Assembly: GCA_002162685.1 (NCBI GenBank)
Contig: MAAQ01000013.1
Location: 186,001 to 250,000, forward strand
From: Flavobacteriales bacterium 33_180_T64
GTDB taxonomy: Bacteria > Bacteroidota > Bacteroidia > Flavobacteriales > Flavobacteriaceae
DNA length: 64,000 nucleotides
Direction of reading: 5' to 3'
This document shows positions 25,277-34,776 of the stretch, in pieces (within the stretch, counting starts at the first letter, position 1; each line of letters begins with the position of its first letter). Under the pieces are notes generated by a model. It saw only the letters and a program-made list of their open reading frames with translations, searched no databases and was not told where the DNA came from. A program made the position numbers and the translations under genes.

Positions 25277-27139
25277 TTACTCGTTACTTTCTACATTTGT
25301 TTTAATCCACTCTACACATTCATCAAAGGTTTTAAAAATACACTTTTCTGAAATAAAATCTGGAATAATATCAATACGTTCCATCATGTATCTTGGTTGC
25401 TTTAATAGCTCTACAAATACAACTTGAATGTCTCTGCTTTTTAGATCTTGAAGCATATCTTCCATAGCATACAGGCCTGATTGATCCATATATTGCATAC
25501 GACCTAGTCTCATAATTACCGTTTTAGCTGTATCTGGTATTTGTGTTGCTAATTGTTGAAAATCTGACTTAGAACCAAAAAACAAAGGGCCTCTTAAGTG
25601 TTTGATAAAAACTTTATTTTCTAGCTGCTTTGGGAAATCTTTTTCATCTTTCCAAGCTTGCTCTTTTAATGGTTTTACATTCGATCGTTCAGCAGTTAAA
25701 TCGCCTATCTTTTTCATAAACATTAACGATGCAATTACCAGCCCTATACCTACTGCATAAATTAAATCCCAAAACGTAGACAATACTAAAACGATAAGCA
25801 TTACTAATACTTCTGAGCTTAATTTAATACGTCCTAGTTTAATATCTCTTGGCAAAGCAGGAATGGCCTTTAAGCCTTTATAATCCATCACACCTATCCC
25901 AACTGTGACCAAAATTCCCGCTAAAACAGCAGCCGGAATTTTAGAAGCTATGGGACCTAATGCAAGCATAATCACTAATAACATAATGCCTGCAATCATT
26001 CCAGACAATTTGGTCTTTCCTCCTGCATTAATATTTACAACAGTTCTAATTGTTGCTCCTGCTCCAGGAATGCCTCCAAAAATAGCAGCAATACTATTAC
26101 CAATACCTTGACCTATTAACTCCTTATTTGGTTTATGTTTTGTCTTAGTCATATTATCTGCAACCACAGATGTTAATAACGAGTCTATAGCTCCTAAAAG
26201 AGATAAAGTAAGTGCTGTAAATATGTATGGTGTAATACTTCCCAAACTAAAACTAGTGAACATTTCCAGCTTAGGAATTGGAATACCACCAGGAATTTCT
26301 GAAATTGGCCTATAACCTAAGTTAAATCCATAGGCAATACCAGACATAACAATTAAGGCAACCAATGTACTTGGGACGACTTTCGTAATACGCTTAAATC
26401 CATAAATAATAAATATAGTACCTAAAGCTAATGCCAGTTCTAACCAATTAATATTCTTTAGTGCTCGTGGTAATACCTTAATTGCACCTATTGTACCTGA
26501 GGCTTCTGCTGCAGCTAAAGTTTTTGATTCATTTAAAATTTCCTCCGGTTTAATTTGATCGGCTCTATCTATAGTTTCTTTAAAATTTTCAAGCACTAAA
26601 ACACCTTTGCCTGCTTCTTCTTTTAAAATATTTTTTAATATGACCTCTTCTGCCTGTGGTTTAAATTGCTCTACAAAAGCCACATCTTCTTTTGGATAAT
26701 ATCCAATTGAAGGGAATATTTGTGTAAGTAAAATTATAACGCCAATAGCAGTCATAAAACCAGAAACAACAGGGTAAGGAATATATTTTATATACTTTCC
26801 TAAACCTATAAAACCAAGGCCTATTTGTATTAAGCCAGCAAAGAGAAATACAATTAAAATAACAGGTAATGCTTTTTCTACACTACCATCATTTGCAGCA
26901 ACAATTCCTGCTATAAACACCATACTTACTGCTGTCATTGGTGCTGTTGGCCCTGAAATTTGAGTGCTAGTCCCGCCAAAAAGAGCGGCAAAAAAACTGA
27001 TGAATATTGCACCATATAAACCTGCTTCAGGTCCTAAACCTGAAGATACACCAAAAGCAAGCGCTAAAGGTAAGGCTACTATTCCTGCTGTGATACCACC
27101 AAAAGCATCTCCTTTGATATTTGAAAATAAATTTCTCAT
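25277..27139 (-). CDS. SulP-family inorganic anion transporter (620 residues)
   Basis: The membrane part (about 1-470) begins with GDAFGGITAGIVALPLALAF, the SulP signature helix, and carries SGPTAPMTAVSMVF and GAGATIRTVVNINAGGKTKL. A cytosolic STAS domain follows (about 500-600; VFIKHLRGPLFFGSKSDF, MRLGRMQYMDQSGLYAM). A soluble insert of about 80 residues, rich in Glu/Lys, lies near 150-235. SulP proteins carry bicarbonate, sulfate or other anions. Placement next to carbonic anhydrase favours bicarbonate; no sulfur-assimilation gene is near. It is 64 nt from the DUF2490 gene. Confidence 0.9.
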   Translation of the reverse strand: MRNLFSNIKGDAFGGITAGIVALPLALAFGVSSGLGPEAGLYGAIFISFFAALFGGTSTQISGPTAPMTAVSMVFIAGIVAANDGSVEKALPVILIVFLFAGLIQIGLGFIGLGKYIKYIPYPVVSGFMTAIGVIILLTQIFPSIGYYPKEDVAFVEQFKPQAEEVILKNILKEEAGKGVLVLENFKETIDRADQIKPEEILNESKTLAAAEASGTIGAIKVLPRALKNINWLELALALGTIFIIYGFKRITKVVPSTLVALIVMSGIAYGFNLGYRPISEIPGGIPIPKLEMFTSFSLGSITPYIFTALTLSLLGAIDSLLTSVVADNMTKTKHKPNKELIGQGIGNSIAAIFGGIPGAGATIRTVVNINAGGKTKLSGMIAGIMLLVIMLALGPIASKIPAAVLAGILVTVGIGVMDYKGLKAIPALPRDIKLGRIKLSSEVLVMLIVLVLSTFWDLIYAVGIGLVIASLMFMKKIGDLTAERSNVKPLKEQAWKDEKDFPKQLENKVFIKHLRGPLFFGSKSDFQQLATQIPDTAKTVIMRLGRMQYMDQSGLYAMEDMLQDLKSRDIQVVFVELLKQPRYMMERIDIIPDFISEKCIFKTFDECVEWIKTNVESNE

Positions 27140-27203
27140 AATTTAGTTTTTACACATTCTCTAAGTTATCTTAATTTTTTAAAAATTCCAACTTCATTTT
27201 TAT

Positions 27204-27878
27204 TTAGAAATTAACAAATGCTATAATATTAATTTGATCTCTCCCAGAGCTTTCAAAAAACTGATTCATATAACCTAACTCTAATCGTAATGCTTTTGAG
27301 AATTTATAACCTAAACCTCCATAACTTCTATTTCTATCAAAAATAGAAGCTTCAGTATTCAGAAATATCTCATTATATACCGAAAGGTATAATGGGTTCT
27401 TTTGATCTTCTTTATCTTGAAGTGGTATCTTAATTCCTAAAAAATACCTGAAACGCATTTTAAAATTATCTTCAACGAAACGCTGTTCAAGTCTATAACG
27501 ATGACTTAAGCCGAACTTACCAATCCTTTGTTTTGTTACAAACTGTTGAAAAATACGATGCTCTTCTACTGATTCTTTATCATTAGTATCAGATATATAA
27601 TTTTTAGACAAAATATAACCGTAACCCAAGAGGATATTATTATTGTTTTCGGTTAAATTATAACCCAAGCCTGTACGCAATAATAACTGTTCTAAATCAC
27701 CAATAACATCATAATTTCTATATTGAATTTCGCTATGGATATTCCAGTTTGTATTGAGCTTTTTATTACCAATATAAATGAGCCAGTTTCCAAGATTGCT
27801 GTCTTGTGCTATAACTGTTTTTGGTAATATAAATACCATGAAAAGAACAAAAATTAAGGTAAGGTTTAAATGTTTCAT
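27204..27878 (-). CDS. DUF2490 outer-membrane beta-barrel protein
   Basis: 224 residues with a signal peptide (MKHLNLTLIFVLFMVFILPK...VIAQ). The mature part alternates short strands such as NWNIHSEIQYRNYDVIGDLE and FGLSHRYRLEQRFVEDNFKM, the pattern of DUF2490, and ends in Phe (IIAFVNF) as outer-membrane barrels do. In this cluster it may be an outer-membrane channel for anions feeding the SulP transporters; that is inference. It lies 15 nt from the universal stress gene. Confidence 0.8.
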   Translation of the reverse strand: MKHLNLTLIFVLFMVFILPKTVIAQDSNLGNWLIYIGNKKLNTNWNIHSEIQYRNYDVIGDLEQLLLRTGLGYNLTENNNNILLGYGYILSKNYISDTNDKESVEEHRIFQQFVTKQRIGKFGLSHRYRLEQRFVEDNFKMRFRYFLGIKIPLQDKEDQKNPLYLSVYNEIFLNTEASIFDRNRSYGGLGYKFSKALRLELGYMNQFFESSGRDQINIIAFVNF

Positions 27879-27893
27879 ATATAATTTTTGTGC

Positions 27894-28715
27894 TTAGTTC
27901 GTGATGATATGTCTTTCATTCGTCAAGAATAAAGAAACGCTAACCTTATTAATAATATTATTAATTTCAGATTTTATAATACTTTGTTTTTCTATATTAC
28001 TTTCTCTATTTATACATAATAGATTAACCTTGTTTTTTATCAAATAGCTAGAAAGTGTATTAAATGCACTATCACTTTTTTCAAATACATAATCTACAGT
28101 TTTATTTGTGGTACTAATTAATTTTTCTTTGTTGCAATTCGTTTTATCTACAATGCGAAACGATTTCAAAGGTAGATTTGTATGACCTATTAATTCGTTC
28201 GTAAAATTTAAGCTTAATAGTTGCTTTTCATTATTAAAAAAGCCTAATATAAATTCTTCATTAGGCTCCAAACCGTATGTATCTGATACAATCAACACTG
28301 CTCCTTTGTGTACATTTAAAACAAAATCAGTAATATTTTCTCTAATAAAACTCAGTGGTTTGTGGTTTCTTTTCCCTAAAACAATGACATCTGGCTGAGA
28401 TACTTTGATGTAATTTTCTATTTCACTTTTTAGGTTTCCGAAAGCAAAAGACCTACTGATGTTTACATTATAATCTTTAGAAATAGGTTCTATAAGATTT
28501 TGTATTTTCTTCTTAATTACAATGTATTCTTTATTTATTGTTCGTATTGCAGATAATTGACTGTCTGTTTCTACGATATCTATTGGTTTTTTTACATGAA
28601 AAAACTCAATATTTGCACCTATCATTTTAGACAAACTAATTGCATTTTTTAATGTACTATTTGTTTTTTCTTTTAAATCTGAAAGCACCAATATTTTATA
28701 TTTATTATTCTTCAT
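27894..28715 (-). CDS. Universal stress protein, two-domain
   Basis: 273 residues. The first Usp domain (about 1-145) starts MKNNKYKILVLSDLKEKTNS and keeps the nucleotide-binding region VIVLGKRNHKPLSFI, then HKGAVLIVSD. The second (about 150-270) is more degenerate. Usp proteins bind ATP or other ligands and modulate stress or transport. Usp partners beside SulP transporters occur in other bacteria, so a regulatory link is plausible. It lies 12 nt after the second SulP gene. Confidence 0.8.
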   Translation of the reverse strand: MKNNKYKILVLSDLKEKTNSTLKNAISLSKMIGANIEFFHVKKPIDIVETDSQLSAIRTINKEYIVIKKKIQNLIEPISKDYNVNISRSFAFGNLKSEIENYIKVSQPDVIVLGKRNHKPLSFIRENITDFVLNVHKGAVLIVSDTYGLEPNEEFILGFFNNEKQLLSLNFTNELIGHTNLPLKSFRIVDKTNCNKEKLISTTNKTVDYVFEKSDSAFNTLSSYLIKNKVNLLCINRESNIEKQSIIKSEINNIINKVSVSLFLTNERHIITN

Positions 28716-28727
28716 AATGCTTTTATT

Positions 28728-30308
28728 TTAGGCTGTTTTTGATCTTAGCTTAAAGAATTCTATAAAACTATTTGGGTTTTCAATGATTCCTAGTTCTGAA
28801 ATCAACTGAATATCAATATGCCGCTCTCTAGCTTTATATGCAAAATCATCTAAAATTTCTATGATATCGTTATCTAAATATCTCGTTTTTCTAACATCTA
28901 ACTCTAAATACGTATCTCTAGGTAAACTGTTTAGTTCCTTTAAAATAGCTCCTTTATTAAAGAACGTTACCTCTTCAGCAAGTGTCATCTTTATTTTATG
29001 CTTTCCATTACTTCTGTCTTCAATATGTAAAAAGTGAGAGTTTTGATAACTTTTTATCAATATCACAACGACACCAACGGCTAATCCCAATCCTATACCT
29101 AACAATAAATTTGTAAAAACAATACCAATAACAGTAACAAAAAATGGTATCGATTGTTTCCATCCTAAACTATACATTGTCTTGAATAAAGATGGCTTTG
29201 CTAATTTAAATCCAACAATAAATAAAATTGCTGCAAGAACAGATAATGGAATCAAATTCAATAATCTAGGAATTAAGATTACTGAGATTAACAATAAAAG
29301 GCCATGAATAATGGCCGACATTTTACTACGTCCTCCAGATTGGATATTTGCTGAACTTCTAACAATTACTTGAGTAATTGGTAAACCGCCTATCAAACCA
29401 GAAATAATATTTCCTATCCCTTGCGCTAACAGTTCTTTATTTGTTGGTGTTACATTTTTATTTGGATCGATTTTATCGGTTGCTTCAACGCAGAGTAATG
29501 TTTCTAAACTTGCTACTAAAGCTATAGTAAATGCAACAATCCATACCTCAGGATTAGTAATAGCCGAAAAATTTGGAAAACTAAATTGCTCAAAAAAGGA
29601 AGCTGCATCTTCTGGTATTGGCACAGTAACCAAATGAGATTGATCAATCGCTAATATTTCATGTGATTGAGTTAACGCATAAAAAATAATTCCAACAACA
29701 ACTACGACTAATGGACCTTGAATTATCTGAAATAACTTTCCCTTTTTTGAAAGCACTTTATCCCATAATAACAAAATACCTAGTCCTATAACTCCAATTA
29801 AAGCAGAGCCTAGAGTTATGTGGTTTACAGCATTTATTATTTCTAAAAATGCATTTTCTCCATCTAATTGAAAGAAAGCAAAATTACGCTCAGTATCTGG
29901 GTCATAACCAAAAAAATAAGGGATTTGTTTTAAAATAATAATGATCCCTATTCCTGTTAACATCCCTTTAATAACCGAGGAAGGAAAATAATAAGCAATA
30001 ATTCCTGCTTTAAGAAAACCTAATATTAACTGAATGACACCTCCAATGACAACAGCAAGTAAAAAATTCTGATAACCACCTAAAGTTCCAATAGCAATTA
30101 AAACAATAGCAGCTAAACCTGCTGCTGGCCCACTAACTCCAATTTTAGAGCCACTTAATCCACCTACAACAATCCCTCCTATAATTCCAGAAATAAGTCC
30201 AGAGAAAAGAGGCGCTCCACTTGCTAATGCAATCCCAAGACATAAGGGTAATGCAACAAAAAATACGACTATACTCGCAGGTAAGTCATTTTTAATAGTT
30301 TTAAACAT
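28728..30308 (-). CDS. SulP-family inorganic anion transporter (about 526 residues)
   Basis: The preferred start is ATG 30308 (MFKTIKNDLPASIVVFFVAL), where SulP homology begins; another in-frame ATG lies four codons upstream at 30320. The membrane core includes SGAPLFSGLISGIIGGIVVG, SGPAAGLAAIVLIAIGTLGG and ITQVIVRSSANIQSGGRSKM. A C-terminal STAS domain (about 430-510) has YLELDVRKTRYLDNDIIEIL. It is clearly divergent from the 620-residue paralogue in this cluster. Bicarbonate is the likeliest cargo given the neighbouring carbonic anhydrase. Confidence 0.88.
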   Translation of the reverse strand: MFKTIKNDLPASIVVFFVALPLCLGIALASGAPLFSGLISGIIGGIVVGGLSGSKIGVSGPAAGLAAIVLIAIGTLGGYQNFLLAVVIGGVIQLILGFLKAGIIAYYFPSSVIKGMLTGIGIIIILKQIPYFFGYDPDTERNFAFFQLDGENAFLEIINAVNHITLGSALIGVIGLGILLLWDKVLSKKGKLFQIIQGPLVVVVVGIIFYALTQSHEILAIDQSHLVTVPIPEDAASFFEQFSFPNFSAITNPEVWIVAFTIALVASLETLLCVEATDKIDPNKNVTPTNKELLAQGIGNIISGLIGGLPITQVIVRSSANIQSGGRSKMSAIIHGLLLLISVILIPRLLNLIPLSVLAAILFIVGFKLAKPSLFKTMYSLGWKQSIPFFVTVIGIVFTNLLLGIGLGLAVGVVVILIKSYQNSHFLHIEDRSNGKHKIKMTLAEEVTFFNKGAILKELNSLPRDTYLELDVRKTRYLDNDIIEILDDFAYKARERHIDIQLISELGIIENPNSFIEFFKLRSKTA

Positions 30309-30393
30309 ATATAAATTCATTTATACTAAAGAGCAAGCTCAATAGTTATTTTTAATAATTTCTTTGTGGACGGTTTCGTCCATTTTTTAAAAA

Positions 30394-30696
30394 TTATAAA
30401 ATGAATTCAGGTGGTGGAGAAATTAAATTAAGGTGTGGTTTAGGGTAATTTTTATAAGAGTAACCTAAATACTCTTTATCATCAGTTATTGATAAATCTT
30501 CTGTTTCTGAATTTAATTCAAAAACACATACTTCGAATTCTTTATTTTTTTCACTCCCTTTATCTTCTTCTTCTTCAGAAATATCATAAAGTAGAGATAT
30601 ATCTATAGAACTGTCAATAGTCATAAGTATCGTTGGCGCAGTAATAAGCGACAAAAATAGTATTGAAAAAAAAGCGACTATTATAGTTCTATTCAT
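30394..30696 (-). CDS. Small membrane-anchored protein at the head of the SulP cluster
   Basis: 100 residues. One N-terminal hydrophobic segment (TIIVAFFSILFLSLITAPTI) is followed by an acidic stretch (DISEEEEDKGSEKNKEFEVC) and a Pro-rich end (PKPHLNLISPPPEFIL). It has no recognised domain. The spacing to the downstream SulP gene is 73-85 nt. I recall similar small proteins at this position in other Flavobacteriia, which suggests it belongs to the cluster; function unknown. Confidence 0.6.
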   Translation of the reverse strand: MNRTIIVAFFSILFLSLITAPTILMTIDSSIDISLLYDISEEEEDKGSEKNKEFEVCVFELNSETEDLSITDDKEYLGYSYKNYPKPHLNLISPPPEFIL

Positions 30697-30756
30697 AGAT
30701 TAAAAATATAAGCGACAAATATAAAATTTGATTTTTATAATTTCGTTAAAGAAAAT

Positions 30757-31515
30757 CTAAAAGGCTTTTAGCATTTTAATATCAGTATTCAAAACCCAAC
30801 CTGTTTTTCCATCGGTTATTCTTATTTCTTTCCAATTCTTAATCGTATCAATAATCTGAACCTTTGTTCCTTCATGGAGTTTAAAAGCCTCTGAGCTTCT
30901 TAAATTAGGTTCACTCTTAATTTGTGCTTCTTGCGCAAAAACAATTGCTGGCTGATCACTTTCTACAAGCTTATATTTATTAAATGCTAATGTTACAGCA
31001 ATACTTGACAAAAACAAACAAGCAATGCTAGAAATAAATGCAATTCTTTTTTTAGAGGTGCTTAGAGAAAAATAGTATATTAAAAATAAGATGACAAATG
31101 CAAAGACTAAACCAACAGCTAGTTTTGCCCAATTATCAAAACTTGTAGTATTTGTGACATTCTTAATGAGTCTAGAAAATCCAACCTCAGGAAGTATATC
31201 TATCGCATCTATGGTCATATTTCTTGCGTAAGCAATATTGTTTTTAATATCCTCATCATTAGGTCTTAATAACAATGCTTTTTCATAATAATAGATACTT
31301 GGCGCAATATGATTTAACTTATAATGTGCATTTGCAATATTAAAATATAAATCTGCCGAATGTACATCTGTTTCTAAAATAGCATTGTACTCTTCTATAG
31401 CTTCGGTGTAATTCCCTTCAGTATATAAACTATTAGCGTGCTCAAAAACTTTATTATTTTGAGCAAAAAACGATATGCTATATAGAAATGCGAGTATGTA
31501 AATCAATGGTTTCAT
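30757..31515 (-). CDS. batE: BatE: TPR and SH3-domain membrane protein
   Basis: 252 residues. A signal peptide (MKPLIYILAFLYSISFFAQN) is followed by TPR repeats (about 22-100; NEAIEEYNAIL-like units such as GNYTEAIEEYNAILETDVHS and ADLYFNIANAHYKLNHI). Two membrane helices lie near 130-185. A bacterial SH3 domain ends the protein (about 195-250; KSEPNLRSSEAFKLHEGTKV). It is the last gene of the bat operon and probably scaffolds the Bat complex at the inner membrane. The gap to batD is 2 nt. Confidence 0.85.
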   Translation of the reverse strand: MKPLIYILAFLYSISFFAQNNKVFEHANSLYTEGNYTEAIEEYNAILETDVHSADLYFNIANAHYKLNHIAPSIYYYEKALLLRPNDEDIKNNIAYARNMTIDAIDILPEVGFSRLIKNVTNTTSFDNWAKLAVGLVFAFVILFLIYYFSLSTSKKRIAFISSIACLFLSSIAVTLAFNKYKLVESDQPAIVFAQEAQIKSEPNLRSSEAFKLHEGTKVQIIDTIKNWKEIRITDGKTGWVLNTDIKMLKAF

Positions 31516-31517
31516 CT

Positions 31518-33290
31518 CTACTTTATTTCTTTATCAATAATTGAAATTGTTGAAGCCGCTTTATCGTAATCTTGTTGCATTTCTACATTAGTAATCGGTG
31601 TATATCTTGCCAATTCACAATGCTCTAAAATACTAATAAACTCTTTTACGGTAGGCACATTAACCTGGCGCTCGACTAATACATTTTCTATTTTTTCTTT
31701 ACTAAATTCACTGGTTTCAATATGAAGTTTAGCTTTTAAATAATTATGTAATGCTTTCTCAAGAGCGATATAAAAAGCGTCTTTATGACCTAACGCTTTT
31801 TTAGCTTCACTCAAGTATCGTTTCGCTAATTTATCGGCTTTTCTAATTTTATTTCCAAAGACATCTGCATTTCGTTCCTCTTTTTTCTGGCGATAGACCA
31901 TGGCTAATGGAATGGCTAATAGCGGCAATATTAGTGAACTCCAAAACCCAGTAGATTTAAAGAAATTATTGGTTTGAATCGGTTTTAAATTTGCATTTGT
32001 TTTTATAAATGCGAACTGATCACTATTTAAGGTTATTTCTTTGCTACCATTTGCTATAGCGATGTGATTATCACCTAATGAATTATTAATTGGACCTTCA
32101 ATAACATCTATAATAATTTCTCCAGAAGACACACGCTTATAGGTTTCTGTTTCTAAATCAAAATATGAAAATGAGATACTTGGTATTGGGTATTTTCCTT
32201 GATACTGAGGAACAATTGTATAACTATCTGATATAGAACCTTGCATTCCGCTAAGATTTGTTCTAATATTTTCATTATGCTCTGGCTCATAAACTTCAAG
32301 AGAGCTTGGAACCGTTAATTTTGGTAATTGAAATAAACTTAAATTTCCTTTGCCTGTTACCTCAACTCTAGCCTGTAAAGATTCGGATGCATTTAATTCA
32401 GATTTAGAAGTAATCACATTAAACTTAAAATTTCCAACTGCTCCAGTAAAATCATCTGGCTTCCCTTTTTCAGGTAAAGGTTTTACTTTTATCGTTCTAC
32501 TTCCAGCAGAAACCGTTCTATTCACTTGAGCCATATGTCTTCCTCCAAAAATATCACGTCGATTTGTTGGAACTTCTACAGTAACATCAAGTGTTAATGG
32601 TTCAATTTCTAAGGCTCCTGTTTTTTGTGGGTAGAGTACCGTTTTTCTAAGAACTACATATCTATAATCTTCTCCTTTATAAGTTCCGTTTTGAATTCTA
32701 AGCCCTTTAGTTTCAATTTTTTGACTCCAAAAATCATTATACCTAGGGTTATTAACTTCTCGCCAGTTACTCACACCTGTAGTTGCAGATACATATAATT
32801 TATATACTACTGTAACGGCTTCGTTTATATAAGGATCTGATTTAGATACTTCAGCAACCAAATGTATGTTTTCAGATGCAACACCTTCAACATTATAAGG
32901 GTCATTTGGTCGTTTTACTGCATTTATAATTTGAATACTAAAAGCTTGGGTTTTGTATACTTCACCACCAATTTCAATACTTGCTTGTTTGATTTTAATG
33001 TTCCCTTTTTTCTTTGGCGCTAAAAAATAACTATATGTTTTTGTATAAGCATGTACTCCATTACGCCAAGAATTACTTACTGATGTATTTGGACCTCCAA
33101 CAACATTAAAGTTTGCAAAATCTGGCGGATTAAAATTATCGCCATCTTTATTCATAACGAAGTCAATACGTAATCGCTCGTTTACACCTAATTTCTTCTT
33201 ACTTACTTTAGCTTCAAATTTCACTTGAGCTGTTGCTATACTTGTTATAAGTATAATAATTAGTAATGCTATGTGTTTTAAGATTTTCAT
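31518..33290 (-). CDS. batD: BatD: large membrane-anchored Bat protein
   Basis: 590 residues with a signal peptide (MKILKHIALLIIILITSIAT) and beta-sandwich periplasmic domains (about 20-420; VKFEAKVSKKKLGVNERLRI, KGNIKIKQASIEIGGEVYKT). One membrane helix lies near 445-465, followed by a helical cytosolic tail. This is the BatD/oxygen-tolerance family. Bat proteins are required for aerotolerance in Bacteroides and virulence in Francisella, but the biochemical role remains unclear. It lies 64 nt after batC. Confidence 0.88.
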   Translation of the reverse strand: MKILKHIALLIIILITSIATAQVKFEAKVSKKKLGVNERLRIDFVMNKDGDNFNPPDFANFNVVGGPNTSVSNSWRNGVHAYTKTYSYFLAPKKKGNIKIKQASIEIGGEVYKTQAFSIQIINAVKRPNDPYNVEGVASENIHLVAEVSKSDPYINEAVTVVYKLYVSATTGVSNWREVNNPRYNDFWSQKIETKGLRIQNGTYKGEDYRYVVLRKTVLYPQKTGALEIEPLTLDVTVEVPTNRRDIFGGRHMAQVNRTVSAGSRTIKVKPLPEKGKPDDFTGAVGNFKFNVITSKSELNASESLQARVEVTGKGNLSLFQLPKLTVPSSLEVYEPEHNENIRTNLSGMQGSISDSYTIVPQYQGKYPIPSISFSYFDLETETYKRVSSGEIIIDVIEGPINNSLGDNHIAIANGSKEITLNSDQFAFIKTNANLKPIQTNNFFKSTGFWSSLILPLLAIPLAMVYRQKKEERNADVFGNKIRKADKLAKRYLSEAKKALGHKDAFYIALEKALHNYLKAKLHIETSEFSKEKIENVLVERQVNVPTVKEFISILEHCELARYTPITNVEMQQDYDKAASTISIIDKEIK

Positions 33291-33354
33291 CTCAATATCT
33301 AGGTTCTTTTTTATTTAACTGTGATTACAATTATATTCGTCTCAGGGTCAATTT

Positions 33355-34191
33355 TTACCAATCTTTTTCTGGCTTCACTTTAACCCCTTTTTGTTTTTGA
33401 GCATTGATTTTATCAAGAACTTTCTGTTCTTGATTGTTCATTGCTTCTAACAAATTTTTAATTTGCTGTGGTGATAATTGACCTGGCTGCGGCTTGGGTT
33501 TACCTTTTTGTTTTTTATCGTCTTGTTTATCTCCTTTGTCTTGATCTTTTTCATCCTTAGGCTTTCCTTCGTCATCCTTTTGATCGTCTCCATCTTTTTT
33601 GTCTTGGTCACCTTCGTCTTTAGGGTCTTCTTTTTTCTGGTCGTCTTCTTTCTGGTCTTTATCCTTATTTTCGTCGTCTTTATCTTCGTCTTTGTTCTCC
33701 TCTTCTTTATCTTTCTTCTCCTGTTGTTGAGCAGCACACTCCTTAGCTACTACTAAGTTATAACGTGTTTCATCATCCGTTGGGTCGTTTCGTAAGGCAC
33801 TTTTATATGCTTCGACGGCTTCTTTACATTGCGCTTCTTTCATTAAAATATTACCAATATTATGATAAGCCTTATGTTTTTCAGTTTTGGTAATTGCCTT
33901 TTCTACAGCTTGTGTATGACGATATAAAGCTTCGTCATAATTTCCTTTCTCGTAATGTGTATTACCTAAATTATAAGTTCCTGCAACTATAGAAGGGGCT
34001 TTAGAAATGGCCTTTCTATATTCTTTTTCTGCGGAAATATAATTATCTGCTTCAATCAACTCATTACCATCATAGACATAGCTATTGGCTTTTTCTAATG
34101 TTAATTGCTGTGCTCTTTCTCTAGCCTCCTTGTCTTGAGCAAAAGAAAGTGTTGTCAATAAGACTGCACAAATGATAACTAATTTTTTCAT
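33355..34191 (-). CDS. batC: BatC: TPR protein with low-complexity charged tail
   Basis: 278 residues: a signal peptide (MKKLVIICAVLLTTLSFAQ), then TPR units (about 25-150; ADNYISAEKEYRKAISKAPS, CKEAVEAYKSALRNDPTDDE). A long Lys/Asp/Glu/Gln-rich run occupies about residues 155-235. The end reads QLSPQQIKNLLEAMNNQEQK, a motif typical of BatC. The low-complexity codons open long false frames on both strands. It lies 2 nt from the extra gene at 34194. Confidence 0.85.
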   Translation of the reverse strand: MKKLVIICAVLLTTLSFAQDKEARERAQQLTLEKANSYVYDGNELIEADNYISAEKEYRKAISKAPSIVAGTYNLGNTHYEKGNYDEALYRHTQAVEKAITKTEKHKAYHNIGNILMKEAQCKEAVEAYKSALRNDPTDDETRYNLVVAKECAAQQQEKKDKEEENKDEDKDDENKDKDQKEDDQKKEDPKDEGDQDKKDGDDQKDDEGKPKDEKDQDKGDKQDDKKQKGKPKPQPGQLSPQQIKNLLEAMNNQEQKVLDKINAQKQKGVKVKPEKDW

Positions 34192-34193
34192 CT

Positions 34194-34700
34194 TTATTTC
34201 TTTTCTTTAAAAACGGAGTCGATATATACATCGCTCCATCTACCATCAATATATGATCCTATTTTGAAGTTATACGTCGAATCATCAACATATTCCCACA
34301 TTTCGGTTAACATCTCTCCTTCATAATAATATTGATATACAATATTTTTATCTTCAGCAAAAACAGTTCCTTTTGTTAGATTTCCGAAGGCATCAAACTC
34401 CCAAAACTTTATGGTTTTCGAACTCCCATCGTATTGTCTAATACCATGATTACGATTTCCTAATTCGGTCTGCTCTTCATCTACAAACCCTTTGGTTTCA
34501 ACAACGACAAGTGTTCCTTGCAAATCGTATTTCATTCGAACTTCTTGCTTAAAAGCTGTTCCGCTTTTCCATTCGCCTTCGATACACCACGTTTTATCAA
34601 CTAAATTTTCAAATAACGATAGCTCTTTTAATTGCCCAATAGCCAGCATTGGTACAAAAAGAAGCAATAAGGCTATTTTAATTTGATTTACGTTCATCAT
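34194..34700 (-). CDS. Secreted DUF1579-like protein within the bat operon
   Basis: 168 residues with a signal peptide (MNVNQIKIALLLLFVPMLAIGQ). The mature part is a lipocalin-like beta protein: CIEGEWKSGTAFKQEVRMKY, then GIRQYDGSSKTIKFWEFDAF and EGEMLTEMWEYVDDSTYNFK. The pattern resembles DUF1579 or other heme/lipid-binding small barrels. It is not one of the usual Bat proteins, yet it lies 2 nt from batC and 76 nt from batB on the same strand. The second Met (residue 2) may be the true start. Confidence 0.65.
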   Translation of the reverse strand: MMNVNQIKIALLLLFVPMLAIGQLKELSLFENLVDKTWCIEGEWKSGTAFKQEVRMKYDLQGTLVVVETKGFVDEEQTELGNRNHGIRQYDGSSKTIKFWEFDAFGNLTKGTVFAEDKNIVYQYYYEGEMLTEMWEYVDDSTYNFKIGSYIDGRWSDVYIDSVFKEKK

Positions 34701-34776
34701 GTGTAAATGCCAAGATAAAAAACTAACAGTTTGTTATAGTTAAAGATTTTATAAAATATATATAACGACTACTGGA

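Noticed and set aside
33447-33756. Long open frames on both strands inside batC (33447-33737 minus, 33478-33756 plus)
   Set aside because: They arise from the Lys/Asp/Glu low-complexity codons of BatC; the products are homopolymer-like and match nothing sensible.
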